Below are positions 9,274-17,037 of a stretch of DNA of 64,000 bases, piece by piece. How positions within the stretch are numbered: the stretch's first letter is position 1; every line of letters begins with the position of its first letter. The notes below the pieces were generated by a model. That model did not search any database. It was not told where the DNA came from and was given only the letters and a program-made list of their open reading frames with translations. Where the stretch lies: NCBI GenBank assembly GCA_902806335.1, contig CADCWG010000156.1:1-64000 (forward strand). The letters run 5' to 3'. This DNA comes from an uncultured Thermomicrobiales bacterium. Its GTDB lineage: Bacteria > Chloroflexota > Chloroflexia > Thermomicrobiales > UBA6265. A program made the position numbers and the translations under genes.

Positions 9274-9722
9274 GCCCGGTGCCTGCCGGGCGTGGGCGTG
9301 CTCACGCGGAGGCCCTGGACGTTGACGTCGACCCGCTCGACGGGCATGCCCAGCGAGCGCTCGACCTGGAACTTAACGGTCTGCATCACGTTCTTGGCCA
9401 CCGTGAAGATCGGGGTGCCGTACTCCATGACGACCGACAGCTCCACGCGGACGCGCCCATCGTCGACGTTGACCGCGATCCCGCGGCCCGGGTCGGACCG
9501 CCCCAGCCGCTTCCCGATCGCCGAACCGAACGAGCGCGGCGCCATGTCGACGATCCCGTAGCAGGAGAGCACGGCGGCGTGGACGATCTGGGCGATCGCC
9601 GTCGTCGCCACCTCGACCCGCCCATCGGGGTCGCCCGTCGGCGCCTCCGTCGTCGCGGACCGCTCTGGTCTGGCAGCCGTCGGGGCGAGTTCGACCTCGG
9701 CCCCCGCGCCCGCGCTTCCCAC
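9270..9722 (-). CDS. Asp23/Gls24 family envelope stress protein (YloU-like)
   Basis: Protein of 150 residues with the Asp23 fold. Core signatures are VEVATTAIAQIVHAAVLSCYGIVDM and a C-terminal half ending VERVDVNVQGLRV; the first ~35 residues are low-complexity. Relatives sit at the membrane or in the cytoplasm and influence envelope stress and fatty acid kinase. In Firmicutes the gene directly precedes fakA, as here, with a four-base overlap that implies coupled translation. The GTG start is preceded by a GGAGGCAAGG ribosome site. Confidence 0.9.
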   Translation of the reverse strand: MGSAGAGAEVELAPTAARPERSATTEAPTGDPDGRVEVATTAIAQIVHAAVLSCYGIVDMAPRSFGSAIGKRLGRSDPGRGIAVNVDDGRVRVELSVVMEYGTPIFTVAKNVMQTVKFQVERSLGMPVERVDVNVQGLRVSTPTPGRHRA

Positions 9723-9737
9723 TGACCTTGCCTCCCC

Positions 9738-9767
9738 AGGCTCCCCCCCCGACTTGGCGGGGGAGCC
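9738..9767 (-). promoter_or_regulatory. Leader hairpin ahead of the Asp23-fakA operon
   Basis: A perfect 10-base stem (AGGCTCCCCC / GGGGGAGCCT) with a 10-base loop ends one base from the GGAGG ribosome site of the Asp23 gene. In the minus-strand transcript it would fold next to the start region and could modulate initiation. No poly-U follows, so it does not look like a plain terminator. Confidence 0.5.
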
Positions 9768-9789
9768 TCAGCGAGCCGGCCGGGCATGT

Positions 9790-9818
9790 TTGCCCCGTCC
9801 GAACGGCCGTGCTAGGAT
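9790..9818 (+). promoter_or_regulatory. Sigma-70-type promoter of rpmB
   Basis: TTGCCC (9790-9795) and TAGGAT (9813-9818) separated by 17 bases, pointing toward rpmB. Predicted transcription start is near 9825, giving a leader of about 140 bases. Confidence 0.6.
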
Positions 9819-9967
9819 AGGTGGTCGCTGTGGTGTCGTCCACCCGACGGCGCGGTGCGCTTGCCCAAGCGGCGGCGCGACGGCGAGGCCCGCGGAACCC
9901 CCCGGCCGATCCCGTCCCAGCACCCACTGAACGAAGCGACCTGTAACGACGGGAAGGGAGACCCGCG

Positions 9968-10162
9968 ATGGCCGGGAAGTGTGAGGTCTGCGGCAAGCAC
10001 AAGACGTTCGGGCACAACGTCAGCTTCTCCAAGCGCCGCACCAACCGCGACTGGAAGCCGAACACCCACAAGAAGCACCTGGTGATCGGGGGCACGATGG
10101 TGCGCCTGAACATCTGCACCCGCTGCCAGCGCACCCTCAGCAAGCCGGCCCGGATGGCCTAG
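9968..10162 (+). CDS. rpmB: 50S ribosomal protein L28
   Basis: Large-subunit ribosomal protein of 64 residues, the normal length. It begins MAGKCEVCGKHKTFGHNVS and ends with ICTRCQRTL, so both CxxC pairs of the zinc-binding form are present. The ATG is preceded by AAGGGAG. It is transcribed away from the Asp23-fakA operon, reproducing the rpmB/yloU neighbourhood of Firmicutes in divergent form. The stop codon is TAG. Confidence 0.97.
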   Translation: MAGKCEVCGKHKTFGHNVSFSKRRTNRDWKPNTHKKHLVIGGTMVRLNICTRCQRTLSKPARMA

Positions 10163-10226
10163 GGCCCAGCGCCCCGCCATCGGCCGAAACGAAGGTCGCC
10201 CCAACCCGCATCGAGCACCAAGGACA

Positions 10227-10253
10227 GGAGGCGCGCCCGTGAGGGCCGCCTCC
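10227..10253 (+). terminator. Probable rpmB terminator hairpin
   Basis: GGAGGCG at 10227-10233 pairs with CGCCTCC at 10247-10253, with an inner GCCC/GGGC pairing, about 65 bases after the rpmB stop. It is followed by CCCTTG rather than a U-tract. Confidence 0.55.
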
Positions 10254-10390
10254 CCCTTGTGCCCTGCCGTCTCCCTGTGCTGAACCGCGTGGGCCGCCGC
10301 TTGCCTACGCCGATGCCGCACCCGCCGACCGCCCTGCCGCCTGAGGGTGGCCAGTCACTTTGCCGTGTCTGAGCCGAAGGGGGAGCCGCC

Positions 10391-10507
10391 GTGGACGCCG
10401 CGCAGCAGTCGGCCGTCGCCGACCCTGGTGGCGACTAGGGGGACACCCGGCGCGAGTTTCGGGTCGCCGGCGCCCATGCCTACGACCAGCGGAGCGCACC
10501 GCGGTGG
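10391..10507 (+). other. In-frame N-terminal extension of the first ABC subunit, interrupted by TAG
   Basis: A GTG at 10391 has a good ribosome site (GGGGGAG, six bases upstream) and is in frame with the ABC exporter gene downstream. It gives 15 sense codons, then TAG at 10436-10438, then open frame reading GDTRREFRVAGAHAYDQRS into the annotated protein. That stretch resembles the N-terminal region of ABC exporters of this type, whereas the GTG at 10508 has no ribosome site. The natural start is therefore probably 10391, with a stop codon in the way. Confidence 0.65.
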
Positions 10508-12247
10508 GTGGTCTCTCACCTCGCGCGCTACCCCCGTCACCTCACCGTTCTGGCCCTGGGGACTCTCGTCGCCAACGCCCGTAACGCGGGGCTCGCGCTC
10601 CTCACGGGCGTCGCCTTTGACGAGGTCCTGCGCGGCGAGCCCGACCGCGGGCGGCTGCTGACCATCGCGTTCGGACTGCTGGCGACGGTCCTGATCGCCA
10701 ACGGCGCCGACCTCGCCGGTCAGTTCTCGGCCGAGGTGCTCGGTAAGAGGCTCGAGCGCGACGCCCGCGAGGAGCTCTATGCCTCCCTGCTCGGCAAGAG
10801 CCAGACCTTCCACAACCGGCAGCGGGTCGGCGACATCATGGCCCGGGCGACGAACGACGTCCGTCAGATCAACTCGATGGTCGTGCCCGGCCTGGCGCTG
10901 ATCGCCGACTCGATCGTCACGGTCGCGGCGACCCTCGCCGCCGTCGCCCTGGTCGACGCGCGGCTCCTGCTCGCGCCCGGTCTCTTCGTCGCCGCCTTCC
11001 TGGTCGCGCTTCGGGCCTACTCCCGCGAGTTGGCGCCCGTCGCCGGGGCGATGCGCGAGCAGTTCGGCGCCACCAACGCCGGGCTGGCCGAGGTGGTCGG
11101 CGGGATCGAGGTGGTCAAGTCCGCGGCGCAGGAGACGCAAGAGGAGCGGAAGTTCGCCACCAACGCGCGGCGCTTCCGCGACCTTGCCGTGAAGAACGGC
11201 CGGATCCAGGCCCGCTACCTGCCCCTGCTGCTCCTCGCGGTCGCGGCGGCCGGCGCCTTCCTCCACGGCGCCTGGTTGCTGGAACGCGGTGGGATCAGCG
11301 TCGGTGACCTCACCGCCTACGTCGGGCTGATGGGGGCGCTGCGGGTGCCGGCCGGGCTCTCGATCTGGACCGTCAACCTGGTCCAGATGGGCCTCGCCGC
11401 GAGCCGGCGGATCCTCGCGCTGCTGGCAGAGGAGACCGAGCTCGACGAGACCGCCGCTGGCCACCGGGCGCCGATCCGCGGCGAGATCGCCTTCGAGCAC
11501 GTCACGTTCGGCTACGGCGGCGAGCCGATCCTGCGCGACGTCTCCTTCCACGTCCCGGCCGGCGCGACGGTGGCGATCGTCGGGCAGACGGGGGCCGGCA
11601 AGAGCAGCCTAACCAAGCTCGTCAACCGGACCTACGACGTCAGTGCCGGGCGGGTGCTCGTCGACGGGGTCGACGTCCCGGAGTGGAGCCTCGACGCTCT
11701 CCGCTCCCAGGTCGCGACCATCGAGCAGGACGTCTTCCTCTTCTCGCGCTCGGTGGCGGCCAACATCGCCTTCGCGGGCGACGAGACGTCCCCCGGAGCG
11801 ATCGAGCGGGCGGCCAGGGACGCGCAGGCCGACGGGTTCATCCGCGGGTTTAAGGACGGCTACGCGACGGAGATCGGCGAGCGCGGCGTGACGCTCTCCG
11901 GCGGCCAGCGGCAGCGGCTGGCGATCGCCCGGGCGCTGCTCACGGACCCGCCGATCCTGATCCTCGACGACGCCACCAGCGCGGTCGACAGCGCCACCGA
12001 GGACAAGATCCAACTGGCGATCCGGCGAATCCAGGAGGGTCGCACTACGCTCCTGATCACCCACCGCCTGTCCCAGATCCGCTGGGCCGACATGGTGCTC
12101 GTACTCCACCAGGGCGCGCTGCTCGACCAGGGCACGCACGAGGAGTTGCTCGGCCGCTGCGACCTCTACCGTCGCATCTTCAGCCGCTACGAGCCGGCGC
12201 TGCCGGTCGCCGCCGCCGAGCGGCCGGAGCCGGTTGCCGCCGGCTGA
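10508..12247 (+). CDS. Heterodimeric ABC exporter, subunit with degenerate Walker B
   Basis: Half-transporter with a six-helix membrane domain (about residues 10-310) and a nucleotide-binding domain. Motifs: Walker A GQTGAGKSS (about 357), signature LSGGQRQ (about 463), Walker B followed by DD instead of DE (ILILDDATSAVD, about 485) and the H-loop THRLS. The Asp in place of the catalytic Glu marks the non-canonical subunit of an asymmetric exporter, like TM287. The coordinates give the uninterrupted frame from GTG 10508; the likely true start is GTG 10391, separated by an in-frame TAG. The partner gene follows within 30 bases. Substrate unknown. Confidence 0.9.
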   Translation: MVSHLARYPRHLTVLALGTLVANARNAGLALLTGVAFDEVLRGEPDRGRLLTIAFGLLATVLIANGADLAGQFSAEVLGKRLERDAREELYASLLGKSQTFHNRQRVGDIMARATNDVRQINSMVVPGLALIADSIVTVAATLAAVALVDARLLLAPGLFVAAFLVALRAYSRELAPVAGAMREQFGATNAGLAEVVGGIEVVKSAAQETQEERKFATNARRFRDLAVKNGRIQARYLPLLLLAVAAAGAFLHGAWLLERGGISVGDLTAYVGLMGALRVPAGLSIWTVNLVQMGLAASRRILALLAEETELDETAAGHRAPIRGEIAFEHVTFGYGGEPILRDVSFHVPAGATVAIVGQTGAGKSSLTKLVNRTYDVSAGRVLVDGVDVPEWSLDALRSQVATIEQDVFLFSRSVAANIAFAGDETSPGAIERAARDAQADGFIRGFKDGYATEIGERGVTLSGGQRQRLAIARALLTDPPILILDDATSAVDSATEDKIQLAIRRIQEGRTTLLITHRLSQIRWADMVLVLHQGALLDQGTHEELLGRCDLYRRIFSRYEPALPVAAAERPEPVAAG

Positions 12248-12272
12248 CGCCGACGCGCGGGCGCCGGGCGAG

Positions 12273-14162
12273 GTGAGTGCCGTGGCCTTCTTCATGAACG
12301 GGCTCGACCCGGAAGGGTACGACCGGACCTACGACGATCGGGTCCTCGTCCGCCGGGTGCTGGCGTACTTCCGCCCCTTCCGGTGGGCGATGATCGGCGT
12401 CGCGGCGATGGTCGCGATCGCGGCCTCGCTCGAGGTCGCCCTGCCGCTCCTCGTCGCGCGGGGGATCGATCGGCTGGCCGACGACCGCTCGGGCGCTCGC
12501 GTCGGCTGGCTCGCGGCGGGGATCCTCGGCGCCGGGGTCCTCGCCTGGGCGTTCAGCTTCGTCCGCTAGTGGGTCTCCGCCCAGGTCGTCGCCGATGTCG
12601 TGCTCCGGCTCCGGCTCGACGCGTTCCGGGCGGTGATGGCCCGCGACATGAGTTTCTACGACGAGTACCCCTCGAGCAAGATCGTCAGTCGCGTCACCAG
12701 CGACACCGAAGAGTTCGCGACCGTGGTCACGCTGACGCTCGACATCGCGAGCCAGGTGCTACTGCTGGTGCTCCTGGCGGCGCTCCTCCTGGCGACCGAC
12801 GCCCAGCTCGGGCTGGTCGCGCTGCTGATCGCGCCGCTGGTGGTGGCGGCGGCGCTGGGGTTTCGGAAGGTGGCGCGGGAGGCCCTCCAGCGGTCACAGC
12901 GCTCCAACGCCCGCGTCAACAGCAGCGTCTAGGAGGCGATGAGCGGGATCTCGGTCGCCAAGAGCTTCCGCCGCGAGGCGGCGATCTACGACGAGTTCCG
13001 CGAGGTCAACGCCCGGGCCTACGCCGTCAACCTCCGGCTCGGGTTCCTCTTCAGCGCGATCTTCCCGATCCTGCTCACGATCGCCGGTCTGGGCACCACG
13101 CTGATGGTCTACCTCGGCGCGATGCGCGTACTCGACGGGGCGATCTCGGCGGGGCAGTGGTTCCTCTTCATCCAGGCGGTCGGGCTGTTCTGGTTCCCCC
13201 TGACCAGCGTGGCGTCGTTCTGGAGCCTGTTCCAGCAGGGGCTCGCCGCCAGCGAGCGGGTCTTCGCCCTCGTCGACGCCGAGCCGCGGGTGGTCCAGAC
13301 CTCCGCCGACGAGCCGGGCCGGATCCGGGGCCGGATCGAGTTTCGGGGCCTCGACTTCCGCTACACCGACCAGGAGACGGTCCTCTCGGGCTTCGACCTG
13401 ACCATCCCGGCGGGGCAGACGGTGGCCCTGGTCGGCCACACCGGCGCCGGCAAGTCGAGTCTCGGCAAGCTGATCGCTCGGTTCTACGAGTTCCAGGGTG
13501 GGCAGCTGCTGATCGACGGGCGCGACATCCGGTCGTTCGACCTCGCCGCGTACCGGCGGCAGCTTGGCGTCGTGCCCCAGGTGCCCTTCCTGTTCAACGG
13601 CACGGACGCCGACAACATTCGCTACCCGCGCCCGGAGGCCACCGACGCGGAGGTCGAGGCGGTGGCGCGGCGCGTCGGCCGGGGAGACTGGGTCGAGGGT
13701 CGGCCCGACGGGCTCGCCACCGCCGTTGGGGAGCAGGGCCGGGGCCTCTCCCTGGGCCAGCTGCACTTGGTCGCGCTGGCGCGGCTGCTGCTCCAGGACC
13801 CGGCGATCGTCGTCCTCGACGAGGCGACGGCGAGCGTCGACCCCCTGACCGAGGCCCAAATCCAGGAGGGCCTGGACGCGGTGCTGCGCGACCGGACGGC
13901 GATCGTGATCGCCCACCGCCTCTCGACGATCCGGCACACCGACCGGATGGTCGTCCTGGAGCGGGGGCGGGTGGTCGAGGAGGGAACCCACGAGGAGCTG
14001 GTCGCCCGGGGTGGCCACTACGCCCACCTCTACAACACCTACTTCCGCCACCAGTCGCCGGACTATCAGCCCGGCGAGGGGTTCGTCCAGGAGGCCGGTG
14101 TCAGGGCGCGCCGGCCCGTGGCGACCCACGGGACGGGGGTGCCGGTACCCGTCCTCCCGTAG
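12273..14162 (+). pseudogene. Heterodimeric ABC exporter, second subunit, with two in-frame TAG codons
   Basis: The frame runs from GTG 12273 (or GTG 12282, ATG 12294) to TAG 14160 but contains TAG at 12567-12569 (codon 99) and 12930-12932 (codon 220). Protein similarity continues unbroken across both: SFVR*WVSAQVVADVV and NARVNSSV*EAMSGISV. In related exporters the second position is normally Gln. There is no frameshift. Walker A GHTGAGKSS, a degenerate signature LSLGQLHLV, a canonical Walker B VVLDEATASVD and AHRLST all remain. The degenerate signature complements the degenerate Walker B of the neighbouring subunit, as expected for one consensus and one degenerate ATP site. It is either a recent pseudogene, a readthrough gene or a sequence error. 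Confidence 0.85.
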
Positions 14163-14521
14163 TTCCGCCTCGCGCGGGCGACATCCGACACCCCTCAGCA
14201 CCCCTCGGCGCCCCGATATCCCGTGCTCGACTGGCCTCGCCGCCTGAGCAACGTTCGCTGCCCATCTGCGGAGTCGTCACGCGTGATAGGCACAGGGAGC
14301 GGATTTGTCGCGGACCGGACGCCGTTCCGCCGGTCGCCTGCCCCAGGACGGCGCCACGCGCCTCGGACGGCGCGCCGGTCCAAGCGGAGCGAGGCCATTG
14401 GTGCGATGCTGCCGGCTCCCGGGGAGCCGCGCCGCCGACTTGGGCGACCCGGCCGCCGCCGGCCGCAGAGCCATGCCGCGACCACGCGTCGCGGCCGTGA
14501 CCACGCAGGGAGAACACGACC
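14163..14521. other. Intergenic region after the ABC exporter
   Basis: About 360 bases. I see no strong hairpin and no coding signal; it holds the leader of the gene at 14522. Confidence 0.45.
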
Positions 14522-15076
14522 GTGCCGTTCGACGTCAAGAGACGCGGCAAGCTGACCTACTACTCCCGGGGTGAGCGGCCCGTCCTCTCGGCCCTGGTAA
14601 CGGAGGAGCAGGCCGACGGCGACCTGAAGATCCACTTCGCCGGGCTGACCGGTGGCTACTCCGCGAAGAGCGTGCTTGGCCTCGACGACCTGGTGACGAT
14701 GGACCCGGCGCGGGAGGTGCCGCTGGTCTTCCGCTGCTGGGAGCACTGGCTGCGGGAGGCGGGCATCTGCTCCTCGCTCCGCGATGTCGACTTCCTGGAA
14801 GTCCACGCCTTCGGCTGCCAGCCGAAGAGCCCCAACCCGGCCGTGGACCCCGCCGGCTACGCCGTCGAGCAGGCGCGGCTGCGGGCGGCGTACGCCGAGG
14901 CCTACGCCATCTTCTTCGCCGAGGAACTGCCCGACAACGGCGTGCCGTGCCGGTTCACGGTCCACGTCGTCGACGTGCCGGACACCGCCGCGTCGTACGA
15001 GTTCTACGGTGTGGCCTTGCTGCAGCGCGCCCTGCAACGCAGTGGGCAGGGCAGCCCGCAGGGCGGGGAGGGTTAG
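14522..15076 (+). CDS. Hypothetical protein, 184 residues, paired with an amidohydrolase
   Basis: I do not recognise the family. The protein has no signal peptide or membrane helix. It opens with a basic, aromatic stretch (KRRGKLTYYSRGERP), has a conserved-looking core (FRCWEHWLREAGICSSL, VDFLEVHAFGCQPKSPNP) and a mixed alpha/beta second half ending in a polar tail. Three cysteines lie in the middle. The start is GTG. The next gene starts six bases after its stop, so the two are almost certainly co-translated and likely share a pathway, perhaps as an accessory or second subunit of the amidohydrolase. Confidence 0.75.
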   Translation: MPFDVKRRGKLTYYSRGERPVLSALVTEEQADGDLKIHFAGLTGGYSAKSVLGLDDLVTMDPAREVPLVFRCWEHWLREAGICSSLRDVDFLEVHAFGCQPKSPNPAVDPAGYAVEQARLRAAYAEAYAIFFAEELPDNGVPCRFTVHVVDVPDTAASYEFYGVALLQRALQRSGQGSPQGGEG

Positions 15077-15082
15077 GACGCC

Positions 15083-16309
15083 GTGGCCGCAACGAGCCAG
15101 ACGACCCCGCCCGACCTGCTCCTCCGGGGTGGGCACGTGATCGACCCCGGGAACGGGATCGACGGTACGGCCGACGTGTTGCTCGCCGAGGGGCGCGTCG
15201 CGGCGGTCGGGCCAGACCTGCCGGCCCGAGGCGTGGATCGGGTGCTCGACGTCGCCGGGCACTACGTGACGCCCGGGATCATCGACATGCACGCCCACGT
15301 GTTCCACACGCATCGCCGGTCGCGGCTCTCGCTCGACCCCCACGTGCAGACGTTCTCCGCCGGCGTGACCACCGTCGTCGACGCCGGGACGTCGGGGTGG
15401 CGCGACCTGGCCGACTTCAAGGCTGAGGTGATCGACAGGGCCAGGATCCGGGTTCTGGCCTACGTCAACATCGTCGGCTCGGGGATGCTCGGTCCCTGGG
15501 AGCACGACGTCCGCGAGATGCGGCCGAGGCTCGCCGCGGCCGCGGCCGAGGACTTCGGCGACGTCGTGGTCGGGATCAAGACCGCCCACTACTGGGACTT
15601 CCGAGCGGGGCTCCCGTTCGACGCGGAGCACCCGCCGTGGGCGGCGGTCGACGCGGCGCTCGAGGCCGGCGACCGCTGCGGGCTCCCGGTGATGGTCGAT
15701 TTCTGGCCGATCCTGCCCGAGCGCCCCTACCCGGAGTTGATCCTCGAGAAGCTCCGTCCCGGAGACATCCACACCCACGTCTTTGCCCAGCAGTTCCCGG
15801 TGAACGATGCCGACGGCAAGGTCGAGGAGCACCTCTGGCGGGCGCGGGAGCGCGGGGTGATCTTCGACCTCGGCCACGGGGCGGCGAGCTTCTGGTTCCG
15901 GAACGCGGCGCCGGCGATCGCGCAGGGGTTCGTGCCGGACTCGATCAGCACCGACCTCCACACCGGCAACGTGAACGGGCCGGTCTTCGACATGCTGACG
16001 ACGATGAACAAGGTCATCAACCTCGGCGTCCCGCTCGCCGACGTGGTTGCCCGCTCGACCGTTGCCCCGGCCCGGGAGATCAATCGCCCGGAGCTGGGCA
16101 CACTCAGCCCGGGGGCCGAGGCCGACGTGGCGGTCATGGCGCTCGACACGGGGACGTTCGGGTTCGTCGACTGCGGGGGTGTCCGCGTCGACGGCAGCGA
16201 GCGGCTGCGGTGCGTGCTGACGGTCCGGGCGGGCGAGATCGTCTACAACCCTGACGGACTGGGGTTGCCGCTTGCGGGCCGATCGGTGGCCGGTCGTCGC
16301 GGGGAGTAG
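15083..16309 (+). CDS. Amidohydrolase/deacetylase family metallohydrolase
   Basis: TIM-barrel metal-dependent hydrolase of 408 residues, related to dihydroorotase and the EF_0837/AHA_3915 deacetylases. It starts with the small beta domain (LLLRGGHVIDPGNGIDGTADV). Metal ligands visible are GIIDMHAHVF, the bridging lysine in GIKTAHYWDF, histidine in DIHTHVF and aspartate in ISTDLHTGNV. The C-terminus returns to the beta domain with LSPGAEADVAVM. Substrate is uncertain; N-acyl amino acids or cyclic amides are possible. The start is GTG at 15083. Confidence 0.88.
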   Translation: MAATSQTTPPDLLLRGGHVIDPGNGIDGTADVLLAEGRVAAVGPDLPARGVDRVLDVAGHYVTPGIIDMHAHVFHTHRRSRLSLDPHVQTFSAGVTTVVDAGTSGWRDLADFKAEVIDRARIRVLAYVNIVGSGMLGPWEHDVREMRPRLAAAAAEDFGDVVVGIKTAHYWDFRAGLPFDAEHPPWAAVDAALEAGDRCGLPVMVDFWPILPERPYPELILEKLRPGDIHTHVFAQQFPVNDADGKVEEHLWRARERGVIFDLGHGAASFWFRNAAPAIAQGFVPDSISTDLHTGNVNGPVFDMLTTMNKVINLGVPLADVVARSTVAPAREINRPELGTLSPGAEADVAVMALDTGTFGFVDCGGVRVDGSERLRCVLTVRAGEIVYNPDGLGLPLAGRSVAGRRGE

Positions 16310-16345
16310 AGACCGCGGCTCGCGACGCGCGCGGAGCCGAGGTCT
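16310..16345. terminator. Bidirectional hairpin between convergent genes
   Basis: AGACC-G-CGGCTC (16310-16321) pairs with GAGCCG-A-GGTCT (16334-16345), placed just after the amidohydrolase stop and just before the stop of the convergent gene. It probably terminates both transcripts. Confidence 0.55.
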
Positions 16346-16359
16346 GGCGTCAGGGTGGC

Positions 16360-17015
16360 TTACCGGGGCGTGGCGAGCGGGGAACTCGGCGGCGGGAAGA
16401 AGCGGACGCCGGTGATCCGATCCTCGGCCAGGGCGCCGCGCGGCCGGCGACGCGTCAGCGCCGCACACCAGAGGTCGCCGCCGCAGCCGCCCAGGTGGGC
16501 GCCGAGCGGGACCACGAGCCATCCGCCCACCGGCAGGAGGGCGACGGCGAGGGCGCCCAGCGGTGACTGCACCGTGACAGGGGCGAGCGCCACGGCGACG
16601 AACTGGGACCGGGTGAAGCGGAAGCCCTGCGACGTGCAGAAGAAGAAGGGGAGGAAACGGTGCAGCACCCCGACGCCGTAGGACGGCGTCGCGCCGAAGC
16701 CGCGCATCACCGCCCGTGGATCAGCTCGTGGGCCACCATCAGCCCCGCGGTGATGAGCAGCGTCACGCCGAGGGCGGCACCGAGCGCCGCCCCCTCCGCC
16801 GCGACGGACCCGCCGCCGTTCGTCTCGGTGTAGACCGCCGCGTAGGCGACGATCCCGGCGAACGAGAGCCCGAGCCCGAGCACGTTCCAGGCGAGGGTCG
16901 TCCAGGCACCGGGCAGCCATTCCTCAGCACCGGTGGCTTCGTGCTCGGGGAACGCGCCCGGGGGACCGACGACCGGAGCCGTCCCTTCGACGCTGCGCCG
17001 CGGTGCCGCACCCAA
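16360..17015 (-). pseudogene. DUF3267-type membrane zinc metalloprotease, split by a frameshift
   Basis: The first frame, from a TTG at 17015 with GGAGGGG in front, gives two membrane helices and ends MVAHELIHGR at a TGA (16708). The protein continues in the next frame as AVMRGFGATPSYGVGVLHRF and ends at 16360. HELIH is the zinc-binding HExxH motif, and HELIHG followed by a hydrophobic pair and FGA is normal in DUF3267 proteins. One G missing from the GGGCGG run near 16712 explains the split. The second part starts at an ATG overlapping the TGA (TGATG), so two coupled polypeptides are conceivable. It lies 22 bases after the queG stop. Confidence 0.7.
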
Positions 17016-17037
17016 TCGCCCCTCCGTCCGCCGACGT

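Noticed and set aside
6562-9561. Open frame of 999 codons opposite degV and fakA
   Set aside because: It spans several well-identified minus-strand genes and has no domain similarity; a compositional artefact.
10436-12932. Genome-wide reassignment of TAG to an amino acid
   Set aside because: TAG ends several intact genes in this window at their normal length (rpmB, rpmE, the XRE gene, the cupin, the DinB-like gene, the second NfeD).
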